64,000 nt of DNA, from NCBI RefSeq assembly GCF_000332195.1, contig NZ_KB235922.1, forward strand, positions 5,119,322 through 5,183,321, given 5' to 3'. The position numbers and the translations under genes are program-made. The number at the start of each line of letters is the position of its first letter. The stretch's first letter is position 1. This document shows positions 46,625 through 55,961 of the stretch, in pieces. The notes under the pieces were generated by a model. The model was given only the letters and a program-made list of their open reading frames with translations. It made no database searches and was not told the DNA's origin. This stretch comes from Pleurocapsa sp. PCC 7319. GTDB taxonomy: Bacteria; Cyanobacteriota; Cyanobacteriia; Cyanobacteriales; Xenococcaceae.

Positions 46625-47221
46625 TCAATGCTCATCCATGATACCGAATCCAGTAAAAGTTCGATAGGGATCGCTGTGTTTTATAGTCTTTTGAATATCT
46701 TCTTTGATTTGATCGAGATCAATATAGCGATCGGCTACATTAATTAGACTATCACTAGTCATTGAGCGCAGGCTCACAACTTCTACTCGTGCTCCTCGAT
46801 AACTAACCGCATCTACTGCATAAGCTAAATCTCCATCACCACTGACAAGGACGGCAGTATCATAAGCACCAACTAAAGCCATCATATCAACAGCGATTTC
46901 TACATCTAAATTGGCTTTTTTTGAGCCATCAGGTAACTGTACTAAGTCTTTGGCAATAACGCGATAACCATTACGGCGCATCCAGAGTAAAAAACCTTGC
47001 TGTTTTTCGTTAGTACGGTCTACTCCAGTATAGAAAAAGGATCTCAGTAGTCTTGAACCTCCAGTAAGGCGATATAAAAGTTTACTGTAATCAATTTCAA
47101 TACCTAGTTGCAACGCGGCATAAAATAAATTTGAACCGTCGATAAAAATAGCTACGCGTCCCCTATTTTCTAGAATTTGTTCTGGTGTAAAAATAGGGTC
47201 GCTTCCGAAATTATCCAACAT
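46625..47221 (-). CDS. labA: NYN domain protein, LabA/DUF88 family
   Basis: About 198 residues. The NYN (PIN-like) ribonuclease fold shows FIDGSNLFY, NLDVEIAVDMM and VSGDGDLAYAVDAVSYRGA, with the acidic residues expected for metal binding. LabA of Synechococcus elongatus modulates circadian output through RpaA; whether this copy does so cannot be told. The frame opens at 47236, but GAGG lies just downstream of that ATG and 9 nt before ATG 47221, so translation probably begins at MLDNFGSDPIF. It is upstream of lptC on the same strand. Confidence 0.85.
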   Translation of the reverse strand: MLDNFGSDPIFTPEQILENRGRVAIFIDGSNLFYAALQLGIEIDYSKLLYRLTGGSRLLRSFFYTGVDRTNEKQQGFLLWMRRNGYRVIAKDLVQLPDGSKKANLDVEIAVDMMALVGAYDTAVLVSGDGDLAYAVDAVSYRGARVEVVSLRSMTSDSLINVADRYIDLDQIKEDIQKTIKHSDPYRTFTGFGIMDEH

Positions 47222-47500
47222 TGTGTAAAGCCTCATTTCTTATGAAAAAAATTTTTCTATGTGGGTGGATTAGCCCATAATTACTGACTACTAAGGTAGT
47301 CAAACCAATTTTTCTAGTTATAAAGGCGACGACAAAGCTTATTAAATTTTGATCGTCAGGACAGCTAATCATTTAGCTTAAGATTTAGATACTTCTGTTC
47401 AACTGTTATAAAAACGTTTTAACTTTAACTTGTTTTGTACTTTAATTTAGTAGTTTTATACCAATAAAAAACCCTATTATGCTAAATTAATTGCCATAAT

Positions 47501-49099
47501 TTAATCTTCTGACGGTAATTCCAGCTTAGAAAATATAGGACTGGCTTTGCCCAAAGTCTTATTGGTTGATAGTTTGCCCCAAGATGAGTGAATCGGAAAG
47601 TTCTCTTTCGCTTGTGCTTGCTGATGGCTATTAAAATCCCAATCAAATCCTAATTGCTGATATATTTTACTGCTGATGTTTGGAATAATGGGGGATAGCA
47701 AATAAGCCGACAAACGGACAGACTCTAAGACAGCGTATAAGATTTGCTCGACTTCAGTTTGTTTTTCCTGTTTAAATAAACTCCAGGGTGCACTGTCATC
47801 AATATATTTATTGCTGGCACGCACTAAAGTTAAAATTTCTTGACAAGCTTGACTAAATTGAAGATTTTTATATGCTTGGATAACGCGATCGCCCAAGTCC
47901 ATACCAATACTTTTCAGTGGATGGTCTGAACTATAGTCGGTGCTGGTTAATTGCGGTCCGTTTCCTTGGCAATATTTGGTCAACATTCCCAAAGTTCGAT
48001 TAAGCAAATTACCCAGATCGTTAGCTAGATCGGCATTAAGCACATTAATAAAACGAGTTTCATTAAAATCGCCGTCTTTACCCAATTCGATCTCTTTAAG
48101 AAAGTAATAGCGTACAGCGTCTGAACCATATCTATCGACTAAATCAAAGGGGTCAATGGTATTTCCCAAAGTTTTACCCATTTTGAGTCCATCTTTGGTT
48201 AAAAAACCATGACCAAACACTCTTTTTGGTAAAGGCAAACCAGCAGAAGCTAACATAGCTGGCCAGTAAACCGCATGAAATCTTAATATATCTTTACCGA
48301 TTAAATGTAAATTAATTGGCCACCACTGAGATAAAGCATTATCTAAACTAGGTTCTTGACCTGGCTCAAGTAATGCTGTGATATACCCTAAAAGAGCATC
48401 AAACCAGACATAGATAGTATGTTCCTCATCTACAGGGATTGGGAACCCCCAATCTAAATTGACACGAGAAATTGAAAAATCCTTTAAACCTTGTTTAATA
48501 AAATTGAGGACTTCATTGCGTCGACTAACTGGTTGAATAAAATCTGGTTGAGATTCACACAGTTCTTCCAGTTGTTGCTGATATTTGGAAAGGCGAAAGA
48601 AATAATTTTGTTCATCACGCCATTCTGCCTGTTTATTGGTGTGAATAGCACAGTGATGATCTTCAATTAACTCCCGATCTTCTTTAAACTCTTCGCAAGA
48701 GACGCAGTACCAGCCCTGCTGACGATCAAGATAGATATCCCCTTGTTTCCAAACACGCTCAAAAAACTCGTTAACAATGGTCTGATGTTCTGACGCAGTG
48801 GTACGGCTAAAGCGATCATATTGGATATTGAGCTGTTCCCAGAGGGATTTAAAACTCTCAACAATGCGATCGCAATGAACTTGAGGTTCTAAACCCTGTT
48901 CAGTTGCAGTGCGCTGAATTTTTTGTCCATGTTCATCTGTCCCGGTAATAAATAAGACAGATTTACCCTGCAAACGCTGAAATCTAGCTACGGCATCTGC
49001 CACAATAGTGGTGTAAGCACTACCGATGTGAGGCACACCGTTGACGTAATAAAGGGGGGTAGTTAAAGCAAATTTATGGTTATCAGTAGAATTATTCAT
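47501..49099 (-). CDS. metG: Methionyl-tRNA synthetase
   Basis: Class I aminoacyl-tRNA synthetase charging tRNA-Met. The HIGH-type motif is in NGVPHIGSAYTT. The catalytic Rossmann segments include FITGTDEHGQKI, WYCVSCEEF and the HLIGKDILRFHAVYWPAML stretch. The KMSKS-type loop is DGLKMGKTLGNTIDP. The C-terminal alpha-helical anticodon-binding domain includes NRTLGMLTKYCQGNG. The 532-residue form lacks the C-terminal tRNA-binding extension of longer bacterial enzymes, which is normal here. It appears monocistronic. Confidence 0.98.
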   Translation of the reverse strand: MNNSTDNHKFALTTPLYYVNGVPHIGSAYTTIVADAVARFQRLQGKSVLFITGTDEHGQKIQRTATEQGLEPQVHCDRIVESFKSLWEQLNIQYDRFSRTTASEHQTIVNEFFERVWKQGDIYLDRQQGWYCVSCEEFKEDRELIEDHHCAIHTNKQAEWRDEQNYFFRLSKYQQQLEELCESQPDFIQPVSRRNEVLNFIKQGLKDFSISRVNLDWGFPIPVDEEHTIYVWFDALLGYITALLEPGQEPSLDNALSQWWPINLHLIGKDILRFHAVYWPAMLASAGLPLPKRVFGHGFLTKDGLKMGKTLGNTIDPFDLVDRYGSDAVRYYFLKEIELGKDGDFNETRFINVLNADLANDLGNLLNRTLGMLTKYCQGNGPQLTSTDYSSDHPLKSIGMDLGDRVIQAYKNLQFSQACQEILTLVRASNKYIDDSAPWSLFKQEKQTEVEQILYAVLESVRLSAYLLSPIIPNISSKIYQQLGFDWDFNSHQQAQAKENFPIHSSWGKLSTNKTLGKASPIFSKLELPSED

Positions 49100-49745
49100 T
49101 TAAATTAGCGGACAATTGCTCAAACTAATAAGGTATAGATTTCATAACCTAATCTAGTTCGATGGCAATAATCAATAAATCGAAGCATAATGCGCCACAA
49201 TCTATTTTTCTTAATAGCCCTAAAACCAGTCTTTTTAGTCAGAGATTACTCCCCCGTACAGCGACGGAGCCTTCTTACGAAGTTTGCTTATGCCTGCGGT
49301 ATCCCTTTGGGACAACGGGGACAAAGGCCAGCCTTATGGCCGCATCTTACCCCAGCAACCCTAGACAAAGGCGTATAGTTCGCCGCATGTACTCGCATCG
49401 CATCGCGTAACTTCGCGCTGCTCTGACCGTTGGTTAAGTTGGAGAAATTTAATTAAAATAGCAAGATTTGAGAACTCCTCATATTAGTATCAATTACAAC
49501 AACGGTTTAAATTAACTTTAAGAGAAATACTTAATAAATTTTCGATTTCGTTAATAAAGTTTGGTTAGAAAGACCTAATTTAGTCATGATTGATATATTT
49601 CAGCTTCAATATAGCGTCCGTCAATCGAAAAAGATTAAACTTTTGTTAATTGTTAAATATTGCTTCATACTAAAAATAGTTTTTATCGAGCAGTCTAAAT
49701 AGGGTATTCCTCATATTCGCAGAATAAAGTAAAAAAATTAGTTTC
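49100..49745. repeat. Spacer with a GC-richer dispersed repeat
   Basis: Between metG and the acyltransferase gene. From about 49250 to 49435 the sequence is GC-richer and made of short words (cttacgaagtttgct, ggacaacggggac, catcgcatcgcg) that resemble the insert at 22345-22450. Open frames crossing it are spurious. The rest is AT-rich with no gene. Confidence 0.55.
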
Positions 49746-50468
49746 ATGTTATCTTTTACACCACGTTTAGTAGCTCATTCTTTAATATCGGCAGCTAATC
49801 TTAATTTAACCTTGTCTTATGCTGATCGCATTCCTCAAGATCTTCCTACTATTGTTGTGAGCAATCATCGTAGTTTTTTGGATGCGCCGATTTTAATTCA
49901 AGCTTTTCCCTATTCTTTGCGTATTGCCTGTCATCATTACATGGGGCAAACTCCCCTAGTCAGGGAGCTTGTTAACTCTCTAGGGTGTTTTCCATTAGCC
50001 CAAACGAGTCAAAGGCAGCGACAATTTTTAAGCCAAGCCAGTAATCTATTGACTTCTCGCCAATGGGTCGGTTTATTTCCTGAAGGAACTAAACCCATGA
50101 TTGAACCTACTGCTCCCCATGAGATTAGTGAATTCCAACGTGGTTTTGCTCATTTAGCATGGAAAACTCCAGTACCTAGTTTGGCAGTGTTACCAGTAGC
50201 GATCGCCTCCTTATCTGAGACTACCTTACCAACTATCCCGATCCACTGGCTCAAAAAATTTGACCAAGAAGAACCATTTTTTCAACGTCAGGGTTTTCAT
50301 CCTATGTTGATCTATCATCGCGTCCAAGTCTTGATCGGTCGCCCTTACTTAATTGATGTCAATAAAAAACAACAGTATAAAGGAAAACAAGCTAAAAAGT
50401 TGGCAACAGATTTAACTCAGTATTGCCAGAATCAAATTACAGAATTATTACAAGAAGGCTGTTTCTAA
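49746..50468 (+). CDS. 1-acyl-sn-glycerol-3-phosphate acyltransferase (PlsC-like)
   Basis: A 240-residue acyltransferase of the LPLAT superfamily, transferring an acyl chain onto lysophosphatidate or a related acceptor at the membrane. The catalytic HX4D motif is NHRSFLD (His41, Asp46). The substrate motif is WVGLFPEGTKP (about 107-117). Only weakly hydrophobic segments (about 7-22, 90-100), so likely peripheral. The phytyl-ester-synthase-like hydrolase follows 307 nt downstream on the same strand, so the pair may work on the same lipids; this is inferred from position. No ribosome binding site is clear. Confidence 0.88.
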   Translation: MLSFTPRLVAHSLISAANLNLTLSYADRIPQDLPTIVVSNHRSFLDAPILIQAFPYSLRIACHHYMGQTPLVRELVNSLGCFPLAQTSQRQRQFLSQASNLLTSRQWVGLFPEGTKPMIEPTAPHEISEFQRGFAHLAWKTPVPSLAVLPVAIASLSETTLPTIPIHWLKKFDQEEPFFQRQGFHPMLIYHRVQVLIGRPYLIDVNKKQQYKGKQAKKLATDLTQYCQNQITELLQEGCF

Positions 50469-50775
50469 AGAAGCGATAAAATGACTATCTTCGGCATTTT
50501 ATGAACATGAGCTATCAGCTATCAGCTTGACATCTAAATTGTTTTTTTTATGACATGCTCCAGTTCTGCTCATGAAAAATCAAGCTGTGACCTCTAAAAT
50601 GACCAACTAAGGTTTCCGATTAGCTGCTAATTAACAACTGCTTGGTAAGCTCTTGGCATTGAATTAAACAAAATATTAAAAAAAAATGATTGAACTCTAT
50701 CTTTAAGGGTAAAACGTACAACAATAGATATTATTAAGTAATATTAAGTTTTAAATCTTATATTTCACATAATCC
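50469..50775. other. Spacer between the two lipid genes
   Basis: AT-rich, with a short gagctatcagctatcagctt repeat near 50508, related to other agct repeats in the window. No gene or clear RNA. Confidence 0.5.
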
Positions 50776-51573
50776 ATGAACTCCGAATTTAGTGTAAGTT
50801 TTATTCCTCCTGAGAAAGTCAATCGCGATTTACCTTTGTTTGTTTATTTACCTGGTATGGATGGTACAGGTAAACTATTTCAAAAACAGGCAGATAAACT
50901 AGCTACTTGTTTTGATTTACGTTGTCTTGCAATTCGTATTGATAACTATAGTAATTGGCAAGATTTAGCTGGAGACACCGTCAAATTAATCAAATCGGAA
51001 TTAACCACTAAGACTAATCAAGAAGTATATTTATGTGGCGAATCATTTGGTGGTTGCTTAGCACTAAAAACAGCTTTAGCTGAATCATCTTTGATTGAAA
51101 GACTAATTTTAGTTAATCCTGCCTATGCTTCTAATCGACTACCAATTTTGGGTCTGGGAGCGAATATTACCCCTTGGCTGCCAAACTGGTTACATCGCTA
51201 TTCTGCTGCTGGGCTGTTGCCTTTCCTGGCTAAATTAAACCGAATTAATGATGGCGATCGCCACAAGCTTCTAGAAAGTATGAAAGCACTGCCTCCCCAA
51301 GTGGTTAGCTGGCGTTTATCTCTCCTCACAGATTTTAAAGTTGCTGATGAAGAATTACGCAGTTTACATATTCACTGCCTCATTATTGCTGGTGCATCAG
51401 ATAGCTTGTTGCCTTCAGTAGATGAGGGCAAAAAATTGGTTAATATTTTACCGAACGCACAAATAACAGTGCTACCCCAAAGTGGTCATGCCTGTCTTTT
51501 AGAAACTGAAGTTAACCTCTATCAAATCCTAGTAGAACAAAATTTTATTCCTGCTAGATATGCTGTTTGCTGA
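50776..51573 (+). CDS. Alpha/beta hydrolase, phytyl ester synthase N-domain-like
   Basis: A 265-residue alpha/beta hydrolase. The nucleophile elbow is CGESFGG (Ser90), the acid is probably in AGASDSLLP, and the catalytic His is in PQSGHACLL near the C-terminus. The opening LPLFVYLPGMDGTGKLFQKQ resembles the hydrolase half of plant phytyl ester synthases, which in cyanobacteria is often a separate protein. Likely role: acyl transfer or ester metabolism of thylakoid lipids and phytol; substrate is not shown by the sequence. Upstream on the same strand is a PlsC-like acyltransferase. Confidence 0.8.
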   Translation: MNSEFSVSFIPPEKVNRDLPLFVYLPGMDGTGKLFQKQADKLATCFDLRCLAIRIDNYSNWQDLAGDTVKLIKSELTTKTNQEVYLCGESFGGCLALKTALAESSLIERLILVNPAYASNRLPILGLGANITPWLPNWLHRYSAAGLLPFLAKLNRINDGDRHKLLESMKALPPQVVSWRLSLLTDFKVADEELRSLHIHCLIIAGASDSLLPSVDEGKKLVNILPNAQITVLPQSGHACLLETEVNLYQILVEQNFIPARYAVC

Positions 51574-51883
51574 AATATTCTTCTGGACTAAATAAATTAA
51601 GGACAAAAAACTCAATGCTCAAATATTAAAAACGCCTAATGTGAATTAAAAAAATTTCATATAGCATTAATATTTATCGGCTACTAGCCATCAGCTATCA
51701 GCTTTTTAGATCATAATCTTAAGTTCAGAGGGCAAACTCCATAACTCATTCAAGTTTGTGCGAGATAACAGCTAAATTTACAAATGCGAAGAAGAGTGCC
51801 ATATATATCGCTCGAAGAGGCTAAGAGCTGATGGCTGATAGTTAAAAACCGTTTAATCTGAAGAAGCTATTTTATATCAAGCG
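51574..51883. repeat. Inverted agct-rich repeat near ilvH
   Basis: ctagccatcagctatcagct (about 51683-51702) pairs with agagctgatggctgatag (about 51823-51842), leaving a core of about 120 nt. Same repeat family as at 14430 and 1525. No gene. It could form a long hairpin in either transcript. Confidence 0.6.
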
Positions 51884-52408
51884 TTAAAGAGTAACTTTGG
51901 CTTCCAACGTCTTCAGATATTCTGTATTAACTCTGGATTCTCTAGTTAAGGCTATTTTGCCGGTACGAGCTATTTCACGAATACCAAATTTATTTAACAT
52001 CTGAATAATCGCTACAATTTTACCTGGATCGCCCACAACTTCTATGGTTAAAGCTTCTTCCGAAAGATCGACAATCCGAGCACGGAAAATTTGAGTGATT
52101 TGAATTACTTCTGCTCGATTAGCAGCATTAGCATTAACCTTAATCAACATCAGTTCTCTCTCTACACAAGGTTGGTGGCTAATATCCTGTACTTTGAGGA
52201 CGCTAATTAATTTATAGAGTTGTTTAATTAACTGCTCAATCACCTGTTCATCTCCAGGCACAACCATAGTAATACGCGAGATCCCCATTTGTTCGGCAGA
52301 ACCTACTGCCAGACTTTCAATATTAAAACCTCGACGGGCAAATAATCCGGCAATGCGCGTTAAAACTCCTGCTTCGTCCTCTACTAAGACAGAAATAGTG
52401 TGCTTCAT
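51884..52408 (-). CDS. ilvH: Acetolactate synthase small subunit
   Basis: The regulatory subunit of acetohydroxyacid synthase for branched-chain amino acids. It confers valine feedback sensitivity. The N-terminal ACT domain has [20 protein letters not shown] and [12 protein letters not shown], and the second domain begins after REL. The C-terminus TLEAKVTL is usual. The frame opens at 52477, but the conserved start is MKHTISV at 52408; an ATG at 52411 would add one residue. Neither ilvB nor ilvC is adjacent. GNAT gene 52520 lies upstream on the same strand but its relation is unclear. Confidence 0.95.
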   Translation of the reverse strand: MKHTISVLVEDEAGVLTRIAGLFARRGFNIESLAVGSAEQMGISRITMVVPGDEQVIEQLIKQLYKLISVLKVQDISHQPCVERELMLIKVNANAANRAEVIQITQIFRARIVDLSEEALTIEVVGDPGKIVAIIQMLNKFGIREIARTGKIALTRESRVNTEYLKTLEAKVTL

Positions 52409-52519
52409 CATAGCTGAAAGATTGGTGGTATTTAATAGAGTTAGTCTCCTATCATAAAATGAAATTGACTGGAGCAAGAAATTGACTGGAACCAGTGAAA
52501 GCGATCGCCATTAAAAGCT

Positions 52520-52849
52520 TTAAAAATCAATCCTAAATTCTAAACCTCGTTCTTGGAAACCAAGGTTCTTGTATAGTTGATGAACCTTAGGACGAGATTT
52601 TCTACTAGTTGCAATTAGTTTATAACAACCTTGTTCTTGAGCTGCTGCCATGACCTGATTAATTAATCTTGTTCCCATACCCTTACCTCTACTTTGTTCA
52701 GAAACATAAACATCTTCGAGTAAGCCAAAAGGCTCTTGATGCAGATCGTTGTGCATCACGTACAGATAAGCCCTAGCTATTTCTACTTCGTCTTCAAAGA
52801 TAGAAAATTTAATTCCTTTGGCAGCAACAACTTTGGTTTGAATGTTCAT
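52520..52849 (-). CDS. GNAT family N-acetyltransferase
   Basis: A 109-residue acetyltransferase. The acetyl-CoA motif A is VSEQSRGKGMGTRLINQVM (R/QxxGxG/A), preceded by EPFGLLEDVYV and followed by CYKLIATSRKSRPKVHQLYK and NLGFQERG, the B motif. Substrate unknown. It is a compact version of the fold. It is on the same strand as ilvH, with about 110 nt between the coding parts. Confidence 0.87.
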   Translation of the reverse strand: MNIQTKVVAAKGIKFSIFEDEVEIARAYLYVMHNDLHQEPFGLLEDVYVSEQSRGKGMGTRLINQVMAAAQEQGCYKLIATSRKSRPKVHQLYKNLGFQERGLEFRIDF

Positions 52850-53051
52850 CTGGTAATTATTGTGGTTAGACCAAAATTAAAAATTTTCACGCTCGTAGCG
52901 ATCGCTATCGACTTAGATTGACGAAGCATATCATCAGGATTGCTATATTAGTCGCCAACATAGTAATAAATATAAAGATTGGCGATTATCCTCAAAATGA
53001 GCTATACAAATGCCTATTTAAGAGGCTGCAAATAGTTATTTCCACTTTATA

Positions 53052-53690
53052 ATGCATAAAATCTCAAGTATTAGCAAAATAAACTACTATTTAGCCTTAC
53101 TTTTGCTATTTCCTTTATTCAAGCTTTGTCATCAAATATTCAATAAAATTTATCCTGAAATTGATTCACAAATTCAGTTAACCATACAAGAAAAAAGAAT
53201 CCTCATACTTGATATTTTTTTCAAAATTACTTATCAAATTGGTGGTGCTTATATTACAGGGTCTATCGTCTTGATGGCACTAATAATGTTGCTCTACAAA
53301 CGCTACTGGGCAGAAGCCAAAGCACTAGTCGTTGCTACTTTAGGTATTATCATCCTGATAGATGAAATTCTCAAACCATTTTTTGATCGTCGTCGTCCTC
53401 CAAAACCAAGATTGGTAGACGATTTAAGTTGGGATAGTTTTCCCAGTGGTCATGCAGCTGGGAGCTTGGTTTTTTACTTTTATTTATCTTTTGTACTTGC
53501 TGCTCAGTATCCTCAATCAGCTAAATATATCTATGCTGTAGCTACTATCTTAATCTTGATAATTGGTTTTGGTAGTATATACGTTAATGCTCACTGGGCG
53601 ACCGACATTCTAGCAGGTTATCTATTTGGCTATATTTGGTTGCTAGTTAGTTTGACTTTTTTAAAATTCTTGAGTCGTAAGAAAACATAG
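53052..53690 (+). CDS. PAP2 superfamily membrane phosphatase
   Basis: A 212-residue integral membrane protein with about five helices. The three phosphatase motifs are KPFFDRRRP, SFPSGHAAG and YVNAHWATDILAG, with the catalytic His in the last two. Family members dephosphorylate phosphatidate or undecaprenyl diphosphate outside the inner membrane; which one applies here is not evident. The first helix could serve as signal anchor. It precedes pepP on the same strand by about 58 nt, perhaps co-transcribed. Confidence 0.92.
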   Translation: MHKISSISKINYYLALLLLFPLFKLCHQIFNKIYPEIDSQIQLTIQEKRILILDIFFKITYQIGGAYITGSIVLMALIMLLYKRYWAEAKALVVATLGIIILIDEILKPFFDRRRPPKPRLVDDLSWDSFPSGHAAGSLVFYFYLSFVLAAQYPQSAKYIYAVATILILIIGFGSIYVNAHWATDILAGYLFGYIWLLVSLTFLKFLSRKKT

Positions 53691-53748
53691 TTTTGCTGCA
53701 TAATAAACTATATTAAGTTTGTTTACATTGCTGGGAAGTTAAAACAAA

Positions 53749-55071
53749 ATGGGGATTGAGCAACAGGAATACCGTCAACGTCAGCAAGAATTAATGTCCA
53801 AGATAGGTGATGGTACAGCAATTTTTCGGAGCGCGCCCATGGCAACTATGCACAACGATGTTGAGTATACTTACCGTCAAGATAGTAGCTTTTATTATTT
53901 GACGGGTTTTAACGAACCTGAAGCGGTCGCGGTATTTGCTCCCCATCACGAAGAACATCAATATGTATTATTTGTACAGCCCAAAGATCCTGAAAAAGAA
54001 ACTTGGACGGGCTATCGTTGTGGTGTAGAAGCAGCCAAAGAAATATATGGTGCAGACGAAGCTTATCCCATTGAAGAGTTAAACGAAAAGCTGCCCCAGT
54101 ATCTAACAAATGCCGATCGCATTTACTATCATTTGGGTCATGATGAGAAATTTAATAATCTAGTAATTTCTCATTGGCAACAATTGATGCAGGGATATCA
54201 AAAACGCGGTAGAGTCCCTTTGGCAATTGAAGATACTCGCCCCTTAATCTTCCCGATGCGATTAGTTAAAAGCCCTGGTGAAATAGCAATGATGCGTCAG
54301 GCGACTAAGATATCGGCAATGGCACATAATCGAGCCCGCGAATTTGCTCAACCAGGACTATATGAATACCAGGTACAAGCAGAAATTGAACATATTTTCC
54401 GAAAAGAGGGGGCGATTGGAATTGCCTACCCTTCAATTGTGGCCTCAGGTGAAAATGCTTGCATTCTTCATTACATTGAAAACAATCGTCAGTTGCAAGA
54501 CAACGAATTACTATTAATAGATGCTGGTTGTTCCTACGGTTACTACAATGGCGATATTACTCGTACTTTTCCTGTCGGTGGCAAGTTTACCCCTGAGCAA
54601 AAAGCTATATATGAAATTGTCTTAGAGGCTCAGTTAAAAGCGATCGCCGAAGTACAAGCAGGAAAACCTTATAATGAGTTTCACGATATGGCGGTCTGTG
54701 TCATTGTTCAAGGTTTATTAGACTTGGGACTACTCACAGGGGACTTAGAAGAAATTATCAAAGAAGAAAAATATAAGCCGTTTTATATGCACCGTACAGG
54801 ACATTGGTTAGGGCTAGATGTCCATGATGTCGGTGTTTATAAACACAATGAAGAAACTTGGCAAAATCTACAACCAGGACATATAGTCACAGTAGAACCA
54901 GGAATCTATATTTCTCCCCATATCAAACCCGCTGAAGGACAGCCAGAAATTCCTGATAATTGGAAAGGCATTGGTATTCGTATTGAGGATGATGTACTAG
55001 TAACAAGCGATGGACATGACATTCTCACCTCCGACGTGCCTAAATCCATTGAAGAAATGGAGAGAGGTTAA
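53749..55071 (+). CDS. pepP: Xaa-Pro aminopeptidase
   Basis: Cleaves N-terminal residues followed by proline. The 440-residue enzyme has the aminopeptidase P N-terminal domain (RQQELMSKIGDGTAIFRSAP, then YTYRQDSSFYYLTGF) and the M24 creatinase-like fold. Metal ligands lie in LIDAGCSYGYYNGDITRTFP (two Asp), HRTGHWLGLDVHDVG (His), VEPGIYI (Glu) and IRIEDDVLVT (Glu). All are present. Start ATG 53749 gives the expected length. Confidence 0.96.
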   Translation: MGIEQQEYRQRQQELMSKIGDGTAIFRSAPMATMHNDVEYTYRQDSSFYYLTGFNEPEAVAVFAPHHEEHQYVLFVQPKDPEKETWTGYRCGVEAAKEIYGADEAYPIEELNEKLPQYLTNADRIYYHLGHDEKFNNLVISHWQQLMQGYQKRGRVPLAIEDTRPLIFPMRLVKSPGEIAMMRQATKISAMAHNRAREFAQPGLYEYQVQAEIEHIFRKEGAIGIAYPSIVASGENACILHYIENNRQLQDNELLLIDAGCSYGYYNGDITRTFPVGGKFTPEQKAIYEIVLEAQLKAIAEVQAGKPYNEFHDMAVCVIVQGLLDLGLLTGDLEEIIKEEKYKPFYMHRTGHWLGLDVHDVGVYKHNEETWQNLQPGHIVTVEPGIYISPHIKPAEGQPEIPDNWKGIGIRIEDDVLVTSDGHDILTSDVPKSIEEMERG

Positions 55072-55106
55072 AAATTGACAATCGATGTTCCTAAACAGTC
55101 AAACGT

Positions 55107-55141
55107 GAGTTCGGAGTTCGGAGTTCGGAGTTCAGAGTTCG
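55107..55141. repeat. Heptamer array GAGTTCG, five copies
   Basis: Five tandem heptamers gagttcg (one with gagttca), followed by ggaatta, between pepP and the dioxygenase gene. Same class as the other heptamer arrays in the window. Confidence 0.85.
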
Positions 55142-55184
55142 GAATTATGATTATTTCATCTCAGGCGTATCGAGTTATTTTAAA

Positions 55185-55952
55185 GTGAAAATTGTTGAAT
55201 TAACGAAGGAAATTGTTCAGGGTAAAGGATATGTTGTGTTACCCAACTTGTTGAGTCTTCAAGAAGCAACAGAAGCGAGAAACTTGATCCTAGAACTTGC
55301 TCAACAGGAAAAACAAGAAGGTAAATTGATTGTTCAGGGAGCAAAAGAAAGACTATATGGTTTGATTTACAAAGGGGAATTTTTTACCAAATTAGTGCAA
55401 GACAAACTAATACTCTCAGTTATTGAAGCCATTTTAGGTGAAGATATCATCTTAGGAGGGTTTTCAGCCCATATTCTTCATCCAGGGGCGCAAAGAATGG
55501 GTGTTCATGTAGATTATCCTTATTGGGCAATGTCTTCTCCTTTTCCCACATATCCAATTTTAGAAATTCAGGTTATTTGGATGATGGAAGATTTTACTGC
55601 CGATAATGGTTCGCCTTTATTTGCGGCGGGAACACAAACTTTAGCTACTAAACCCGATCTCAAACAGTTTGAAAATACGGCGGAAAAAATTACTGGAACA
55701 GCGGGAACAGCAATCATTTCTCACGGACTGTGTTGGCACGATACTTCCGAAAATTCCAGCGATCGCCCTAGAGTATCTCTATTAGGGAATTATACTCCTC
55801 AATACATTCACCCTCTTGAAAATAATTTATTTGACTTTAAAGAAGAAACAATTGCCAACTCAAGTCCTCAGTTAAGAAAACTCCTAAGACATACCTGGAT
55901 GTCCAGAAACAAACCTATATATGGTATGAAGTTTAATATGAGCGATAAGTGA
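55185..55952 (+). CDS. Phytanoyl-CoA dioxygenase family (Fe(II)/2-oxoglutarate)
   Basis: A 255-residue oxygenase. The HxD iron-binding motif is HVDYPYW (His and Asp), the distal His probably in SHGLCWHDTSENSSDRPRVS, and the Arg of SDRPRVSL should bind 2-oxoglutarate. The start is GTG 55185 (MKIVELTKEIVQGKGYVVLP). A SAM methyltransferase gene starts 9 nt downstream, so the two are surely co-transcribed and may modify the same small molecule. Substrate unknown. Spacer repeats precede the gene. Confidence 0.88.
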   Translation: MKIVELTKEIVQGKGYVVLPNLLSLQEATEARNLILELAQQEKQEGKLIVQGAKERLYGLIYKGEFFTKLVQDKLILSVIEAILGEDIILGGFSAHILHPGAQRMGVHVDYPYWAMSSPFPTYPILEIQVIWMMEDFTADNGSPLFAAGTQTLATKPDLKQFENTAEKITGTAGTAIISHGLCWHDTSENSSDRPRVSLLGNYTPQYIHPLENNLFDFKEETIANSSPQLRKLLRHTWMSRNKPIYGMKFNMSDK

Positions 55953-55961
55953 ACTTTTGCG

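Noticed and set aside
49162-49410. Two overlapping frames of 62-82 codons
   Set aside because: They cross the dispersed repeat spacer, lack ribosome binding sites and resemble no protein.
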